Positions 7,575 to 15,939 of a DNA stretch of 64,000 bases are shown piece after piece. Source of the stretch: Brevundimonas poindexterae (GTDB taxonomy: Bacteria > Pseudomonadota > Alphaproteobacteria > Caulobacterales > Caulobacteraceae); assembly GCF_020524625.1 (NCBI RefSeq), contig NZ_JAIVLL010000001.1:744001-808000 (forward strand), given 5' to 3'. The notes under the pieces were generated by a model, which saw only the letters and a program-made list of their open reading frames with translations, was not told where the DNA came from and searched no databases. The translations under genes were made by a program, and so were the position numbers. Each line of letters starts with the position of its first letter. The first letter of the stretch is position 1.

Positions 7575-8762
7575 ATGCTCCTCCCCTTCTTCACCGCGCT
7601 GCGTGACGCCCGGGTTCCGGTCTCGCTCAAGGAATGGCTGTTCCTGATGGAGGCCATGGACCGGCAGGTGCTGAGCGCCGACACGCGAGTCGAGGACTTC
7701 TACCACCTGTCGCGCGCCGTCCTGATCAAGGACGAGAAACACTATGACCGGTTCGATCAGGTGTTCGGCTCGGTGTTCAAGGGGCTGGAGACCCTAGGGC
7801 CGGGCGACGAGCCCGACGTCCACTCGGTGCCGGAGGACTGGCTGCGCCTGCTGAACGAGAAATACCTCACCGATGAGGAGAAGGCCCAGATCGAGGCCCT
7901 CGGCGGCTTCGACAAGCTGATGGAGACGCTTCGCCAGCGGCTTGAGGAGCAGCACGACCGCCACCAGGGCGGCAACAAATGGATCGGCACCGGCGGCACC
8001 AGCCCGTTCGGCAATGGCGGCTTCAATCCCGAGGGCATCCGCATCGGCGGCCAGTCGCGCCACGGCCGGGCGGTCAAGGTCTGGGAAAAGCGCGAATACC
8101 GGAATCTGGACGACTCGGTCGAACTGGGCACCCGCAACATCAAGGTGGCCCTGCGCCGCCTGCGCCGCTTCGCCCGGCAGGGCACGCCGGACGAGCTGGA
8201 CATGGATGCCACTATCGACGGCACCGCGCGTCAGGGATGGCTGGACATCCAGATGCGGCCCGAGCGGCGAAACACGATCAAGGTGCTGCTGTTCCTCGAC
8301 ATCGGCGGTTCCATGGATGGCCACGTCAAGCTTTGCGAAGAGCTGTTCTCGGCCGCCAAATCCGAGTTCCGGCACCTGGAGTTCTTCTACTTCCACAACT
8401 GCCTCTACGAGGGTGTCTGGAAGGACAACCGCCGCCGGCATGAGGCCCGCACCCCGACCTGGGAAGTGCTGAACCGCTATCCGGGCGACTGGCGTGCGGT
8501 GGTCGTGGGGGACGCCACCATGAGCCCCTATGAGGTCACCATGCCCGGCGGGTCGGTCGAGCACTGGAACGAGGAAGCCGGCGCCGTCTGGCTCAAACGC
8601 CTGCGCCAGCAATGGCCCAAGTCCGCATGGCTGAACCCGGTGCCAGAGCGCTACTGGTCTTACACGCCTTCGGTGGGCCTGATCCGGGAGGTGATGGAGG
8701 AGCAGATGTTCCCCCTCACACTGGACGGACTGGAGCGGGCCATGCGATCGTTGGCGCGCTAG
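7575..8762 (+). CDS. VWA domain-containing CoxE-like protein
   Basis: The 395-residue protein has the N-terminal pattern of CoxE/VWA proteins (FFTALRDARVPVSLKEWLFL, then DFYHLSRAVLIKDEKHYDRF) and a C-terminal von Willebrand A-like domain opening with VLLFLDIGGSMDGHVKL near residue 240, a MIDAS-like DxGxS. Gly-rich spacer sequence GGNKWIGTGGTSPFGNGGF lies in the middle. Such proteins usually work with a MoxR-type AAA+ ATPase in assembling metal or cofactor sites. No moxR gene is in the immediate neighbourhood. No signal peptide or transmembrane segment is seen, so it is likely cytoplasmic. Confidence 0.88.
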   Translation: MLLPFFTALRDARVPVSLKEWLFLMEAMDRQVLSADTRVEDFYHLSRAVLIKDEKHYDRFDQVFGSVFKGLETLGPGDEPDVHSVPEDWLRLLNEKYLTDEEKAQIEALGGFDKLMETLRQRLEEQHDRHQGGNKWIGTGGTSPFGNGGFNPEGIRIGGQSRHGRAVKVWEKREYRNLDDSVELGTRNIKVALRRLRRFARQGTPDELDMDATIDGTARQGWLDIQMRPERRNTIKVLLFLDIGGSMDGHVKLCEELFSAAKSEFRHLEFFYFHNCLYEGVWKDNRRRHEARTPTWEVLNRYPGDWRAVVVGDATMSPYEVTMPGGSVEHWNEEAGAVWLKRLRQQWPKSAWLNPVPERYWSYTPSVGLIREVMEEQMFPLTLDGLERAMRSLAR

Positions 8763-8786
8763 GGAGGCGAACTCTCGGAGGCTGCC

Positions 8787-9221
8787 ATGCTCAGTGCCCT
8801 TGTTCTCAGCCTGATCCTTCAGGATCCCCTGCCCCAGTGGGCGAAGGACGACCCCTACGCCTGGGAGCGCGCCCGGTGCCATCCGCAGGTGCGGGGCGAC
8901 ACCCCGCTCGAGACCTGCCAGCTTTCCGTGCGCCGCCAGCTCGCCGCCGAACTCGGCGACAGCCTGCCGGCCGCCCTGCGTCCCACCAGCGAGCTGGAAA
9001 ACTGCGCCCGCGCCCAGGCCGACGCCGGCTATGCCGTCCAGTGCGACCAGCCGCGCGAGGTGCGCGGGCCGAGCACGCCGCAGCTTGCCGACCGCGGCCG
9101 CTGCGAAACCCGTCCCCGGGCCCGCCCCGACGGCGGAGTCGTCTGGGAAGAAGTGTGCGAGCAACCGGCCGGCCGAGACAACGACGGCGGCCTGCGCGTC
9201 AACCTGTCGGGCCGAGACTGA
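8787..9221 (+). CDS. Small six-cysteine probable exported protein
   Basis: The 144-residue product starts with a short hydrophobic stretch, MLSALVLSLILQDPLPQW, that may be a signal peptide. The rest is Arg-rich with six cysteines at fairly even spacing (RCHP, TCQL, NCARA, QCDQ, RCETR, VCEQ), compatible with disulfides after export. No family is recognised. It follows the VWA gene by 24 bases and ends at a strong terminator. Confidence 0.65.
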   Translation: MLSALVLSLILQDPLPQWAKDDPYAWERARCHPQVRGDTPLETCQLSVRRQLAAELGDSLPAALRPTSELENCARAQADAGYAVQCDQPREVRGPSTPQLADRGRCETRPRARPDGGVVWEEVCEQPAGRDNDGGLRVNLSGRD

Positions 9222-9226
9222 AAAAA

Positions 9227-9250
9227 GGCCGCTGTCCTGCGACAGCGGCC
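9227..9250. terminator. Bidirectional intrinsic terminator
   Basis: GGCCGCTGTC (9227-9236), loop CTGC, and GACAGCGGCC (9241-9250) form a perfect 10-bp stem. It is flanked by AAAAAA on the left (a U-run for the minus-strand csbD-like transcript) and CCTTTG on the right. It lies between the converging genes ending at 9221 and 9277 and can serve both. Confidence 0.88.
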
Positions 9251-9276
9251 CCTTTGATCAGCGAGAGATCAGGCGA

Positions 9277-9447
9277 TCAGTGCTTGATGTCTTCCTTGAC
9301 GTCGCCGACGGTCTTCTGGACCTTGCCTTCGACCTGGTCGGCCTTGCCTTCGGCCTGAAGTTTGCGGTTGTCGGTCGCGTCGCCCGCGGCATCCTTGACA
9401 TTGCCCATGGCTTCCTTGGCGCGGCCTTCGACTTGATCCTTGTTCAT
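9277..9447 (-). CDS. CsbD family stress-response protein
   Basis: The 56-residue, strongly hydrophilic protein starts MNKDQVEGRAKEAMGNVKDA and repeats the KADQVEGKVQKTVGDVKE pattern, typical of the CsbD family. Members are induced by general stress or starvation in several bacteria; the molecular function is unknown. The ATG at 9447 gives the family start and is preceded by a GGAGAC Shine-Dalgarno sequence. Confidence 0.92.
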   Translation of the reverse strand: MNKDQVEGRAKEAMGNVKDAAGDATDNRKLQAEGKADQVEGKVQKTVGDVKEDIKH

Positions 9448-9529
9448 TGTCGTCTCCTGGGAGGAAGGGCAGACCCGTTGTCCGCCCGCATGAAGACTCA
9501 ACCGGTGGCTGCTCTATCCGTTCCCGGGA

Positions 9530-9979
9530 TCACGCGGTTGTGCGAGTGCGCAGCCATACGGCGACCGCCCAGGCGTGGGCGTCGTGCCTCAGTTCGGCCA
9601 GCGCCACGGCCGGTTCCAGCCAGACCAGCTCATGGTCGTCCTCGATCTTGCCGGACGGCACGGGGTCCAGCAGGGTCAGTGTCCAGAACCCGCCGGTGTT
9701 GTTGACGGTCCGACCGTCGCTCTTGTCGACGAACTGGGCCGCCTCGGTCAGGCGCTCCCCGGCGGCGACCCGCAGGCCGGTCTCCTCCCGGTATTCGCGG
9801 ACGACCGCCTCGACCTCAGTCTCCTGCCCATCCCGGGCGCCACCGGGCAGATCGAGGTAGCTGTTCGCCCCCCGGTCGATCCGCACACAGGCCAGCCGCC
9901 CTTCATGCACCAGAAGCCCGAACGCGGTCGGACGCGGGGCATAGACGTGATCCGGGCGGGCCGTTCCGAACTGCAGCAT
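9530..9979 (-). CDS. Nudix hydrolase
   Basis: The 149-residue protein has a complete Nudix box, GGARDGQETEVEAVV followed by REYREETGL (about residues 46-69), with all consensus Gly, Glu and Arg residues. Nudix enzymes hydrolyse nucleoside diphosphates linked to another moiety. The substrate is unknown. The segment HELVWLEP resembles that of MutT-like members. It is 9 bases downstream of the receiver-kinase hybrid gene on the same strand and could be the last gene of that operon. Confidence 0.92.
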   Translation of the reverse strand: MLQFGTARPDHVYAPRPTAFGLLVHEGRLACVRIDRGANSYLDLPGGARDGQETEVEAVVREYREETGLRVAAGERLTEAAQFVDKSDGRTVNNTGGFWTLTLLDPVPSGKIEDDHELVWLEPAVALAELRHDAHAWAVAVWLRTRTTA

Positions 9980-9988
9980 GGGTAAAGC

Positions 9989-11038
9989 CTAGAGGTCGAA
10001 GGCCAGCTGGGCGCGCACGCCCTTGTGCTTGTCATCGAACTGGACGGCGGAACGCAGCCCGCCGGCCATGGCCGCCACGATCTTGGACCCCAGTCCCGTG
10101 CCCTTCGGCCCGTTGGTCTGGTCGCCCAGGCCCGGACCGTCGTCCTCGACCGTCAGCAGGGCGCGCCCTTCGCCATCGGCCTTGAGGTGGATGCGGATTT
10201 CGCCCCCCTGCCCGGGCTCATAGGCGTATTTGACCGCATTGGTGACCAGCTCGGTCACGATCACGCCCAGCGAGACCGCCTGGTCGGTGCCGACATTCAT
10301 CGGATCGGCGTCCAGCTTGAGATTGGGGGCATTGTCCTCGCGACCCAACGAGACGCCCAGTTCCTCGATCAGGCTTTGCAGATATTCGTGCATCGCCACC
10401 TGGGCCATGTCGCCGGAGGTATAGAGCCGGCGGTGGACATGGGCGACCGCCTCGATCCGGGCCTGGGCCTCGCGCAGGGCATCGCGCGCGTCGCCGTCCT
10501 TCAGCTGGCGCATCTGGAGCGAGATGAAGCTGGACACCAGTTGCAGCGAATTGCCCACGCGGTGATTCACCTCGCGCAGCATGGCCTCGGCCCGGTCGCG
10601 CGCGATGCGGACCTCGTCCTGGGCGATCTCGTTCTCGCGCTGCAGGCGCCGACGGTGATGCGCGTCCTCGATGGCCGAGCGCAGCAGGGCGGTGAAGTCC
10701 TCGGACACGTCCTTGATGACATAGTCCGCCGCGCCGGCGCGAAGCGCGGCCACCGCGATGCGGCCCTCCTGGGCGCCGGTCACATAGACGACGGGGGGCG
10801 GGTCCTGCAGGGCCAGGATGTCAGGCAGGACGTCCAGCCCGTCACGCTCCGGCATATAGTGGTCGAGCGCGCAGACATCGAACGTCTTGCCGCTCCGCAG
10901 GATCTCGAGGCCCGCCTCGCCGTCGGCCGCGCAGGTCACCACAAAGCCCTGCCGGCCAAGCTCCTTCTCGACCAGACGCGAGAGACCCCGGTCGTCATCA
11001 ATGTAGAGCAGGTGCAGGGGATTGGTCAGGGGCTGCAA
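9989..11038 (-). CDS. Receiver domain fused to a HisKA_2-type histidine kinase
   Basis: The N-terminal receiver (about residues 8-125) starts LLYIDDDRGLSRLVE, has a phospho-acceptor Asp in CALDHYMPERDG and the conserved Lys in DYVIKDVSED. A short linker leads to a HisKA_2 dimerisation domain with the phospho-His in REVNHRVGNSLQLV, and an ATPase domain with ELVTNAVKYAYE and GTGLGSKIVAA. This 349-residue arrangement lets phosphorylation of the receiver control a cytoplasmic kinase. It lies directly downstream of a CheY-like regulator and a CHASE3 kinase, suggesting a relay. No membrane segments. Confidence 0.93.
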   Translation of the reverse strand: MQPLTNPLHLLYIDDDRGLSRLVEKELGRQGFVVTCAADGEAGLEILRSGKTFDVCALDHYMPERDGLDVLPDILALQDPPPVVYVTGAQEGRIAVAALRAGAADYVIKDVSEDFTALLRSAIEDAHHRRRLQRENEIAQDEVRIARDRAEAMLREVNHRVGNSLQLVSSFISLQMRQLKDGDARDALREAQARIEAVAHVHRRLYTSGDMAQVAMHEYLQSLIEELGVSLGREDNAPNLKLDADPMNVGTDQAVSLGVIVTELVTNAVKYAYEPGQGGEIRIHLKADGEGRALLTVEDDGPGLGDQTNGPKGTGLGSKIVAAMAGGLRSAVQFDDKHKGVRAQLAFDL

Positions 11039-11052
11039 TCGGATATCGGCTC

Positions 11053-11478
11053 TCAGCTGATCTCGGGCGCCTGGATCACGGACAGGAACAGGCCCAGCTG
11101 CCGGATGGCGTCGGAGAAGGACTCATACTCCACCGGCTTGGTGATGTAGACGTTGCAGCCCAGATCGTAGCAGCGCTGGATCTCCACCTTGTCGTCCGTG
11201 GTCGTCAGAATGACCACCGGGGCCCGGCGCAGGCGCTCGTCCGACTTGATCTTCTCGAGGATGTCCGTGCCGGACATGTCGGGCAGGTTCAGGTCCAGCA
11301 GGATCAGCAGCGGGCCGTTGTTCAGCACCTTCTCGCTGAACAGATGCTCGAGGGCCGAGGAGCCGTCGGCGAAATGCTCGATCTCGTTCGAGATGTTGGC
11401 CCGGCGAATGTTCTTCTCGATCAGGCGCGCATGGCCGTGATCGTCCTCGATCATCACGATCTTCACAGAGTGCGGCAT
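11053..11478 (-). CDS. CheY-like single-domain response regulator
   Basis: The 141-residue stand-alone receiver has the acidic pocket in VKIVMIEDDHGHA, the phospho-acceptor Asp in LLILLDLNLPDMSG, a Thr in VILTTTDD and the conserved Lys in YITKPVEYESF. It resembles the Rcp1-type regulators often found next to phytochrome or CHASE3 kinases. With no output domain, it would pass phosphate to or from the neighbouring proteins. It lies between the CHASE3 kinase and the receiver-kinase hybrid, same strand, gaps of 14-17 bases. Confidence 0.93.
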   Translation of the reverse strand: MPHSVKIVMIEDDHGHARLIEKNIRRANISNEIEHFADGSSALEHLFSEKVLNNGPLLILLDLNLPDMSGTDILEKIKSDERLRRAPVVILTTTDDKVEIQRCYDLGCNVYITKPVEYESFSDAIRQLGLFLSVIQAPEIS

Positions 11479-11495
11479 ATCCGGTCCCTTCTCGA

Positions 11496-13004
11496 CTAGC
11501 TCAGCCGTTTCGGAAATTTCAGGAGGAATGTCGAGCCTTCACCGAGCTTCGACTCCACGGTGATGTCCCCGCCCATGCGGCGGACGCTGTTCTTGACGAA
11601 GGCCAGGCCCAGGCCTTCGCCGGGCTGGTCCTGTTTGCCGGCCCGCCGGAACAGTTCGAAAATCCGCTCGTGGTCGCGGTCTGAAATGCCCCGGCCGTTG
11701 TCGATGATCCGGTACTCCACCATGCCGTCGGCAAGGTCCACGCCCTCCACCCGGATGCGACCCGGGCGGTCGGGCGACAGGTATTTCACCGCATTGTCGA
11801 TCAGATTGCCGAATACCTGTTCCAGCGACAGGCGGTCCCCTGTCAGCCCCGGAAGGTCCGTGACCTCGACCTCGGCGCCCACGCTTTCCGTCTGGTGGTT
11901 CACGGCGTCGGCGATCTTTTGAACCATCTTCGTCATGTCGATCGGTTCGGCGGTCAGCACCCGCCGGCCCTCCCGTGACAGCTTGAGGATGGCGTTGATC
12001 AGCCGGTCCATCTTCTCGGTCGAGGCGCGGATGAAGCCGATCGCCTCGGGCACATCCTCGCGCACCGCCAGCAGGGCGTCGCTTTCCATCAGGTCGGGAG
12101 CCTCGGTTTCCACCCTGGACATCTGGCGATCGATGATCTGGCCCGCCGTCTCGAGTTCCGAGGTGTAACCCATCACATTCACCAGCGGCGCGCGCAGGTC
12201 GTGGCTGACGATATAGGCGAAGCGCTGGATTTCCTCGTTGGCCCGGATCAGATCGCCCGTGCGGTCCCGGACCTCGTTCTCCAGATTCGCATTGATGCGA
12301 TCCAGCTCCATCTGCGCCGACTGCATCTGGCGCAGATAGCGCATCACCATCCAGGCGACGATGCCGGCCAGCATCAGGATCAGTATGCCGGCGAGGGCAT
12401 TGATGCCGACCGTAGCACCTGCGGACCATTCCGACTGTTGCCGCCGCGACGCCCAGCGCTCTTCCTCGATCGCGTCGATGGCGGATATCTCGGCCCGCAT
12501 CTGGTCCATCAGTTCCTTGCCGCGGCCCTCGCGGACGATGCCGATGGCATCCCCGGACCTTTGGGCGCGACCCAGGGAGATGGTGGCTTCCATGATGCCG
12601 ATCCGCTCACGTGCCATCTCGCGCAGGCGATCCACCCGGTCCCGCACCTCCGCATCCTGTGCGGTCAGGTCGTCCAGCGCCTGCATCAGGCCCGGCAGGT
12701 CGCGGATGGCCTCGTCGTGGATGGTCAGGAATTCCTGACTGCCCGTCAGCAGATAGCCGCGCTGGCCGGTCTCGGCATCCACCAGCCGGATCAGCAGGTC
12801 CCGCGCGGCGGTCTGCACCCGGTGGCTGCGGTCCACGGTTTCATGGAATTCGGTGGTACGACCGATCATGAAGAAGGTCGCGAGGTTCACGATCAGCAGC
12901 AGTACAAAGGCCAGTGACAGCAGGCCCAGCAAGGATCGTCCCAGCCCGCCGGTCCGCAGGAACCGGCTGAAGGTGACCAGATTTTCGCGAATGTTCCATT
13001 CCAT
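11496..13004 (-). CDS. CHASE3-domain sensor histidine kinase
   Basis: The 502-residue membrane kinase has a first transmembrane segment near residues 23-48 (LLGLLSLAFVLLLIVNLATF), a periplasmic CHASE3 domain with the hallmark LVDAETGQRGYLLTG, and a second transmembrane segment near residues 195-220. A coiled linker leads to a HisKA domain with FAYIVSHDLRAPLVNV and an ATPase domain with NLIDNAVKYL, IDNGRGI and EGLGLAFVKNSV. It probably senses an extracellular signal and phosphorylates the adjacent single-domain regulator. It is the first gene of this operon; the upstream region to 13122 is shared with a divergent gene. Confidence 0.95.
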   Translation of the reverse strand: MEWNIRENLVTFSRFLRTGGLGRSLLGLLSLAFVLLLIVNLATFFMIGRTTEFHETVDRSHRVQTAARDLLIRLVDAETGQRGYLLTGSQEFLTIHDEAIRDLPGLMQALDDLTAQDAEVRDRVDRLREMARERIGIMEATISLGRAQRSGDAIGIVREGRGKELMDQMRAEISAIDAIEEERWASRRQQSEWSAGATVGINALAGILILMLAGIVAWMVMRYLRQMQSAQMELDRINANLENEVRDRTGDLIRANEEIQRFAYIVSHDLRAPLVNVMGYTSELETAGQIIDRQMSRVETEAPDLMESDALLAVREDVPEAIGFIRASTEKMDRLINAILKLSREGRRVLTAEPIDMTKMVQKIADAVNHQTESVGAEVEVTDLPGLTGDRLSLEQVFGNLIDNAVKYLSPDRPGRIRVEGVDLADGMVEYRIIDNGRGISDRDHERIFELFRRAGKQDQPGEGLGLAFVKNSVRRMGGDITVESKLGEGSTFLLKFPKRLS

Positions 13005-13121
13005 CGGCGCGCACGTTTAACCGGTGGCCGGTGCAAGTCCAGTCGCGTCTCCGGTGAAACCTTCCACGTACCAAGGATTTACGGTTACCATTGTTCTAAC
13101 GCGCGGATTCAGGGGGAAGAC

Positions 13122-13829
13122 ATGGTCTGGTGGTGGTGGATAATCCCGGCGATCGTCGGTGTGGCGGGCGTGATCTTTCTGCTCAGCGGTCTGGGCGCCT
13201 TCTTCAGGGGCCGTTTCCTGTCGGGCGGGCTCGGCGCCATCGGGGGGGGCGGTCTGGCGGCCGCAGCCGTCATCGCGGCCCTGCTGGGCATGAACGTCCA
13301 GACCTATGCCCGCCTGACCTATGAGCGCCCGGTCGCCACGATCCGCGTCAAGCAACTGGGACCCCAGTATTTCGAGACGACCGTCACCCAGCCGGCCGCG
13401 AGCGAGACGGGCGAGCCTGTGTCGGCGACCTATCCGCTGCATGGCGACGAATGGCGCATCGAGGCCCAGGTCCTGCGCTGGAAGCCTTGGGCCAATGTAC
13501 TGGGTCTGGACACCCAGTACCGGCTGGACCGTCTGTCGGGTCGTTACCAGTCGATCCAGCAGGAGCGCGAGGGCATTCGCAGCGTGCATGCCCTGAGCGG
13601 CGGCGACCAGCCCGATGCCCTGTCCTGGCGCGTCAATGCCTGGGACATGGCGCGCAAGTACCGCCGCTATGTCGATGCCGTCGACACCCTGTATGGCGGC
13701 GGCGCCTATATGCCGATGGCCGACGGCGCGGAGTATGAGGTCTGGATCACCCAATCCGGCCTGATCGCCCGCCCGACCAATGAAGCCGCCCGGCAGGCCT
13801 CGTCCGAGGGCTGGACCGAGGTCAACTGA
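13122..13829 (+). CDS. Membrane-anchored protein of unknown function
   Basis: The 235-residue protein starts with MVWWWWIIPAIVGVAGVIF and a second hydrophobic Gly/Ala-rich segment, giving two probable transmembrane helices before residue 65. The remaining soluble part (YARLTYERPVATIRVKQLGP, HGDEWRIEAQVLRWKPW, LDTQYRLDRLSGRY) is probably periplasmic. It resembles conserved proteobacterial proteins of no known function. It is divergent from the CHASE3 kinase and convergent with flhA, ending 8 bases from it. Confidence 0.75.
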   Translation: MVWWWWIIPAIVGVAGVIFLLSGLGAFFRGRFLSGGLGAIGGGGLAAAAVIAALLGMNVQTYARLTYERPVATIRVKQLGPQYFETTVTQPAASETGEPVSATYPLHGDEWRIEAQVLRWKPWANVLGLDTQYRLDRLSGRYQSIQQEREGIRSVHALSGGDQPDALSWRVNAWDMARKYRRYVDAVDTLYGGGAYMPMADGAEYEVWITQSGLIARPTNEAARQASSEGWTEVN

Positions 13830-13836
13830 TCCGTCG

Positions 13837-15939
13837 TCAGACCTGACCAAGGGTGCGCAGGCGCGCCCGCGGGTGGATTTCGTTCTGGCTCATCACGACC
13901 GTCTGGCCGCGGAAGCGTTCGATGATCGAGCGCACATAGGGGCGGACCTGCGGGCCCGTCAGCAGGACGGCGGTCTCGCCCGCCATGGCCGCGCGCTCGA
14001 ACACGTCGCGCGTCGCGCGGATGAAGTCCTGCAGGCGTGAGGGCGCCATGGCCAGTTGCTTGTCCTCGCCCTGCCCCACCAGACTTTCGGCGAAGGCCTG
14101 CTCCCACTCGGGCGACAGGGTGACGATCGGCAGCGCGCCGTCGTCGCCCTTGTGCTGCCAGCACAGCTGGCGGGCCAGACGCGAGCGCACATGCTCCACC
14201 AGGATCGTCACCGAGCTGGTGTGCGGCGCCGCCTCGGCCAGACCTTCCAGAATGGCGGGCAGGTCGCGGATCGAGACCTTTTCCTTCAGGAGCGACTGCA
14301 GCACCCGTTGCAGGGTGGTGACGGTGACCGAGCCTGGGATCAGGTCCTCGACCAGCTTCTTCTCCTCGCCCTCCAGACCGTTCAGCAGCTTCTGCACCTC
14401 GGCATAGGACAGCAGCTCGGCCATGTTCTCCTTGAGGATCTCCGTCAGGTGGGTGGTCAGCACCGTCGACGGGTCCACGACCGTATAACCGCGGAAGGTC
14501 GCCTCCTCGCGCAGGGACTCATCGATCCAGGTCGCGGGCAGGCCAAAGGCCGGCTCCTTGGTGTGTTCGCCGGGCAGCTCGACCTGACGGCCCGCAGGAT
14601 CCATGGCCAGCAGCTGGCCCAGACGCACTTCGCCGGTCCCGGCCTCCATCTCCTTGATGCGGATGGCATAGCCCTGGGTGCCGAGGCGCATGTTGTCGAG
14701 GATGCGCACCGACGGCATGACGAAGCCGTACTCCTGCGCCAGCGAGCGGCGGAGCGCGCGGACCTGATCCGTCAGACGGCGGCCCTCCAGATCATTGATC
14801 AGGGCCAGCAGCGAATAGCCCAGTTCGATCTTGACCTCGTCGATGTTGAGGGCGGTCTGGATCGGCTCCTCGACATCCTCGCGGGGCTTGGCGGATTCGG
14901 CCGCCTCGACCGGTTCGGGCTTCAGCCGGGCCCGGCCCAGCCGCCAGGCCATGAAGCCCGCGCCCGCCGCCAGGGCGAAGAACGGCAGCAGCGGCATGCC
15001 CGGGATCAGGCCGATCAGGGCCGAGGCCCCGGCCACCATGCCGAGGCTGACAGGGTTGGTGGCCAGCTGGCTGACGAGCGCCTTGTCGGCCGAGCCTTCG
15101 ACGCCGGCCTTCGACACCAGAAAGCCCGCGGCGATCGAGATGATGATGGCCGGCACCTGGGTGACCAGGCCGTCGCCGATGGTCAGCTGCACATAGGCCG
15201 AGGCGGCCTCGCCGATCGGCATGCCGTGCTGCAGCGTTCCGATCAGGATGCCGCCGATGATGTTGATGAAGACGATGATCAGGCCGGCCACGGCATCGCC
15301 GCGCACGAATTTCGACGCACCGTCCATGGCGCCGAAGAAGGTCGATTCCTGCTCCAGCTCCTTGCGGCGGATCTTGGCCTGCGCCTCGTCGATCAGGCCG
15401 GCCGACAGGTCGGCGTCGATGGCCATCTGCTTGCCGGGCATGGAGTCGAGGGTGAAGCGGGCCGAGACTTCGGCGATCCGGGTCGAGCCCTTGGTGATGA
15501 CAACGAAGTTCACCACCAGAATGATCGCAAAGACGATGATCCCGATGATGAAGCTGCCGCCCATCATCAGGGCGCCGAACGACTCGATCACCTTGCCGGC
15601 CGCATCGCCGCCCTCGTGACCGCTGGTCAGCACCAGCCGTGTCGAGGCCAGGTTCAGGCCCAACCGATAGAGGGTCGAGACCAGCAGCACCGTCGGGAAG
15701 ATGGCGAAGTCCAGCGGCCGCTTCATCATCAGCGCCGTCATCAGGATCAGCACGCTGGAGATCAGCGAGATCGCCAGCAGCATGTCCATCAGGAAGGACG
15801 GGATCGGCAGGATCAGCAGCAGGATGACGCCGATCACGCCGACGGCCATGCCGACCTCGCCGCGCGCGATCCAGCCCAGCATGTCCTTGCCCGAAGGTCG
15901 GGCCATGCCGTCCTTCATCATGACGGGGGTATCAGTCAT
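13837..15939 (-). CDS. flhA: Flagellar export apparatus protein FlhA
   Basis: FlhA is the large inner-membrane component of the flagellar type III export gate. The 700-residue length is normal. The N-terminal half has about eight transmembrane helices and the FHIPEP signature in RFTLDSMPGKQMAIDADLSA. The C-terminal half is the cytoplasmic chaperone- and substrate-docking domain (EVQKLLNGL, IRDLPAILEGLAEAAPHT). It is the last gene of the fliF operon on the minus strand. Its ATG at 15939 lies inside the end of the beta-lactamase gene (8-base overlap), so the two are likely translationally coupled. Confidence 0.97.
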   Translation of the reverse strand: MTDTPVMMKDGMARPSGKDMLGWIARGEVGMAVGVIGVILLLILPIPSFLMDMLLAISLISSVLILMTALMMKRPLDFAIFPTVLLVSTLYRLGLNLASTRLVLTSGHEGGDAAGKVIESFGALMMGGSFIIGIIVFAIILVVNFVVITKGSTRIAEVSARFTLDSMPGKQMAIDADLSAGLIDEAQAKIRRKELEQESTFFGAMDGASKFVRGDAVAGLIIVFINIIGGILIGTLQHGMPIGEAASAYVQLTIGDGLVTQVPAIIISIAAGFLVSKAGVEGSADKALVSQLATNPVSLGMVAGASALIGLIPGMPLLPFFALAAGAGFMAWRLGRARLKPEPVEAAESAKPREDVEEPIQTALNIDEVKIELGYSLLALINDLEGRRLTDQVRALRRSLAQEYGFVMPSVRILDNMRLGTQGYAIRIKEMEAGTGEVRLGQLLAMDPAGRQVELPGEHTKEPAFGLPATWIDESLREEATFRGYTVVDPSTVLTTHLTEILKENMAELLSYAEVQKLLNGLEGEEKKLVEDLIPGSVTVTTLQRVLQSLLKEKVSIRDLPAILEGLAEAAPHTSSVTILVEHVRSRLARQLCWQHKGDDGALPIVTLSPEWEQAFAESLVGQGEDKQLAMAPSRLQDFIRATRDVFERAAMAGETAVLLTGPQVRPYVRSIIERFRGQTVVMSQNEIHPRARLRTLGQV

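Noticed and set aside
13017..13121. CtrA-like TTAC-N7-CTAAC and a GATTC near 13088-13110, between the CHASE3 kinase and a membrane-protein gene
   Set aside because: The dyad has two mismatches to the CtrA consensus and a single GANTC is expected by chance at this density, so I do not list it as a site.
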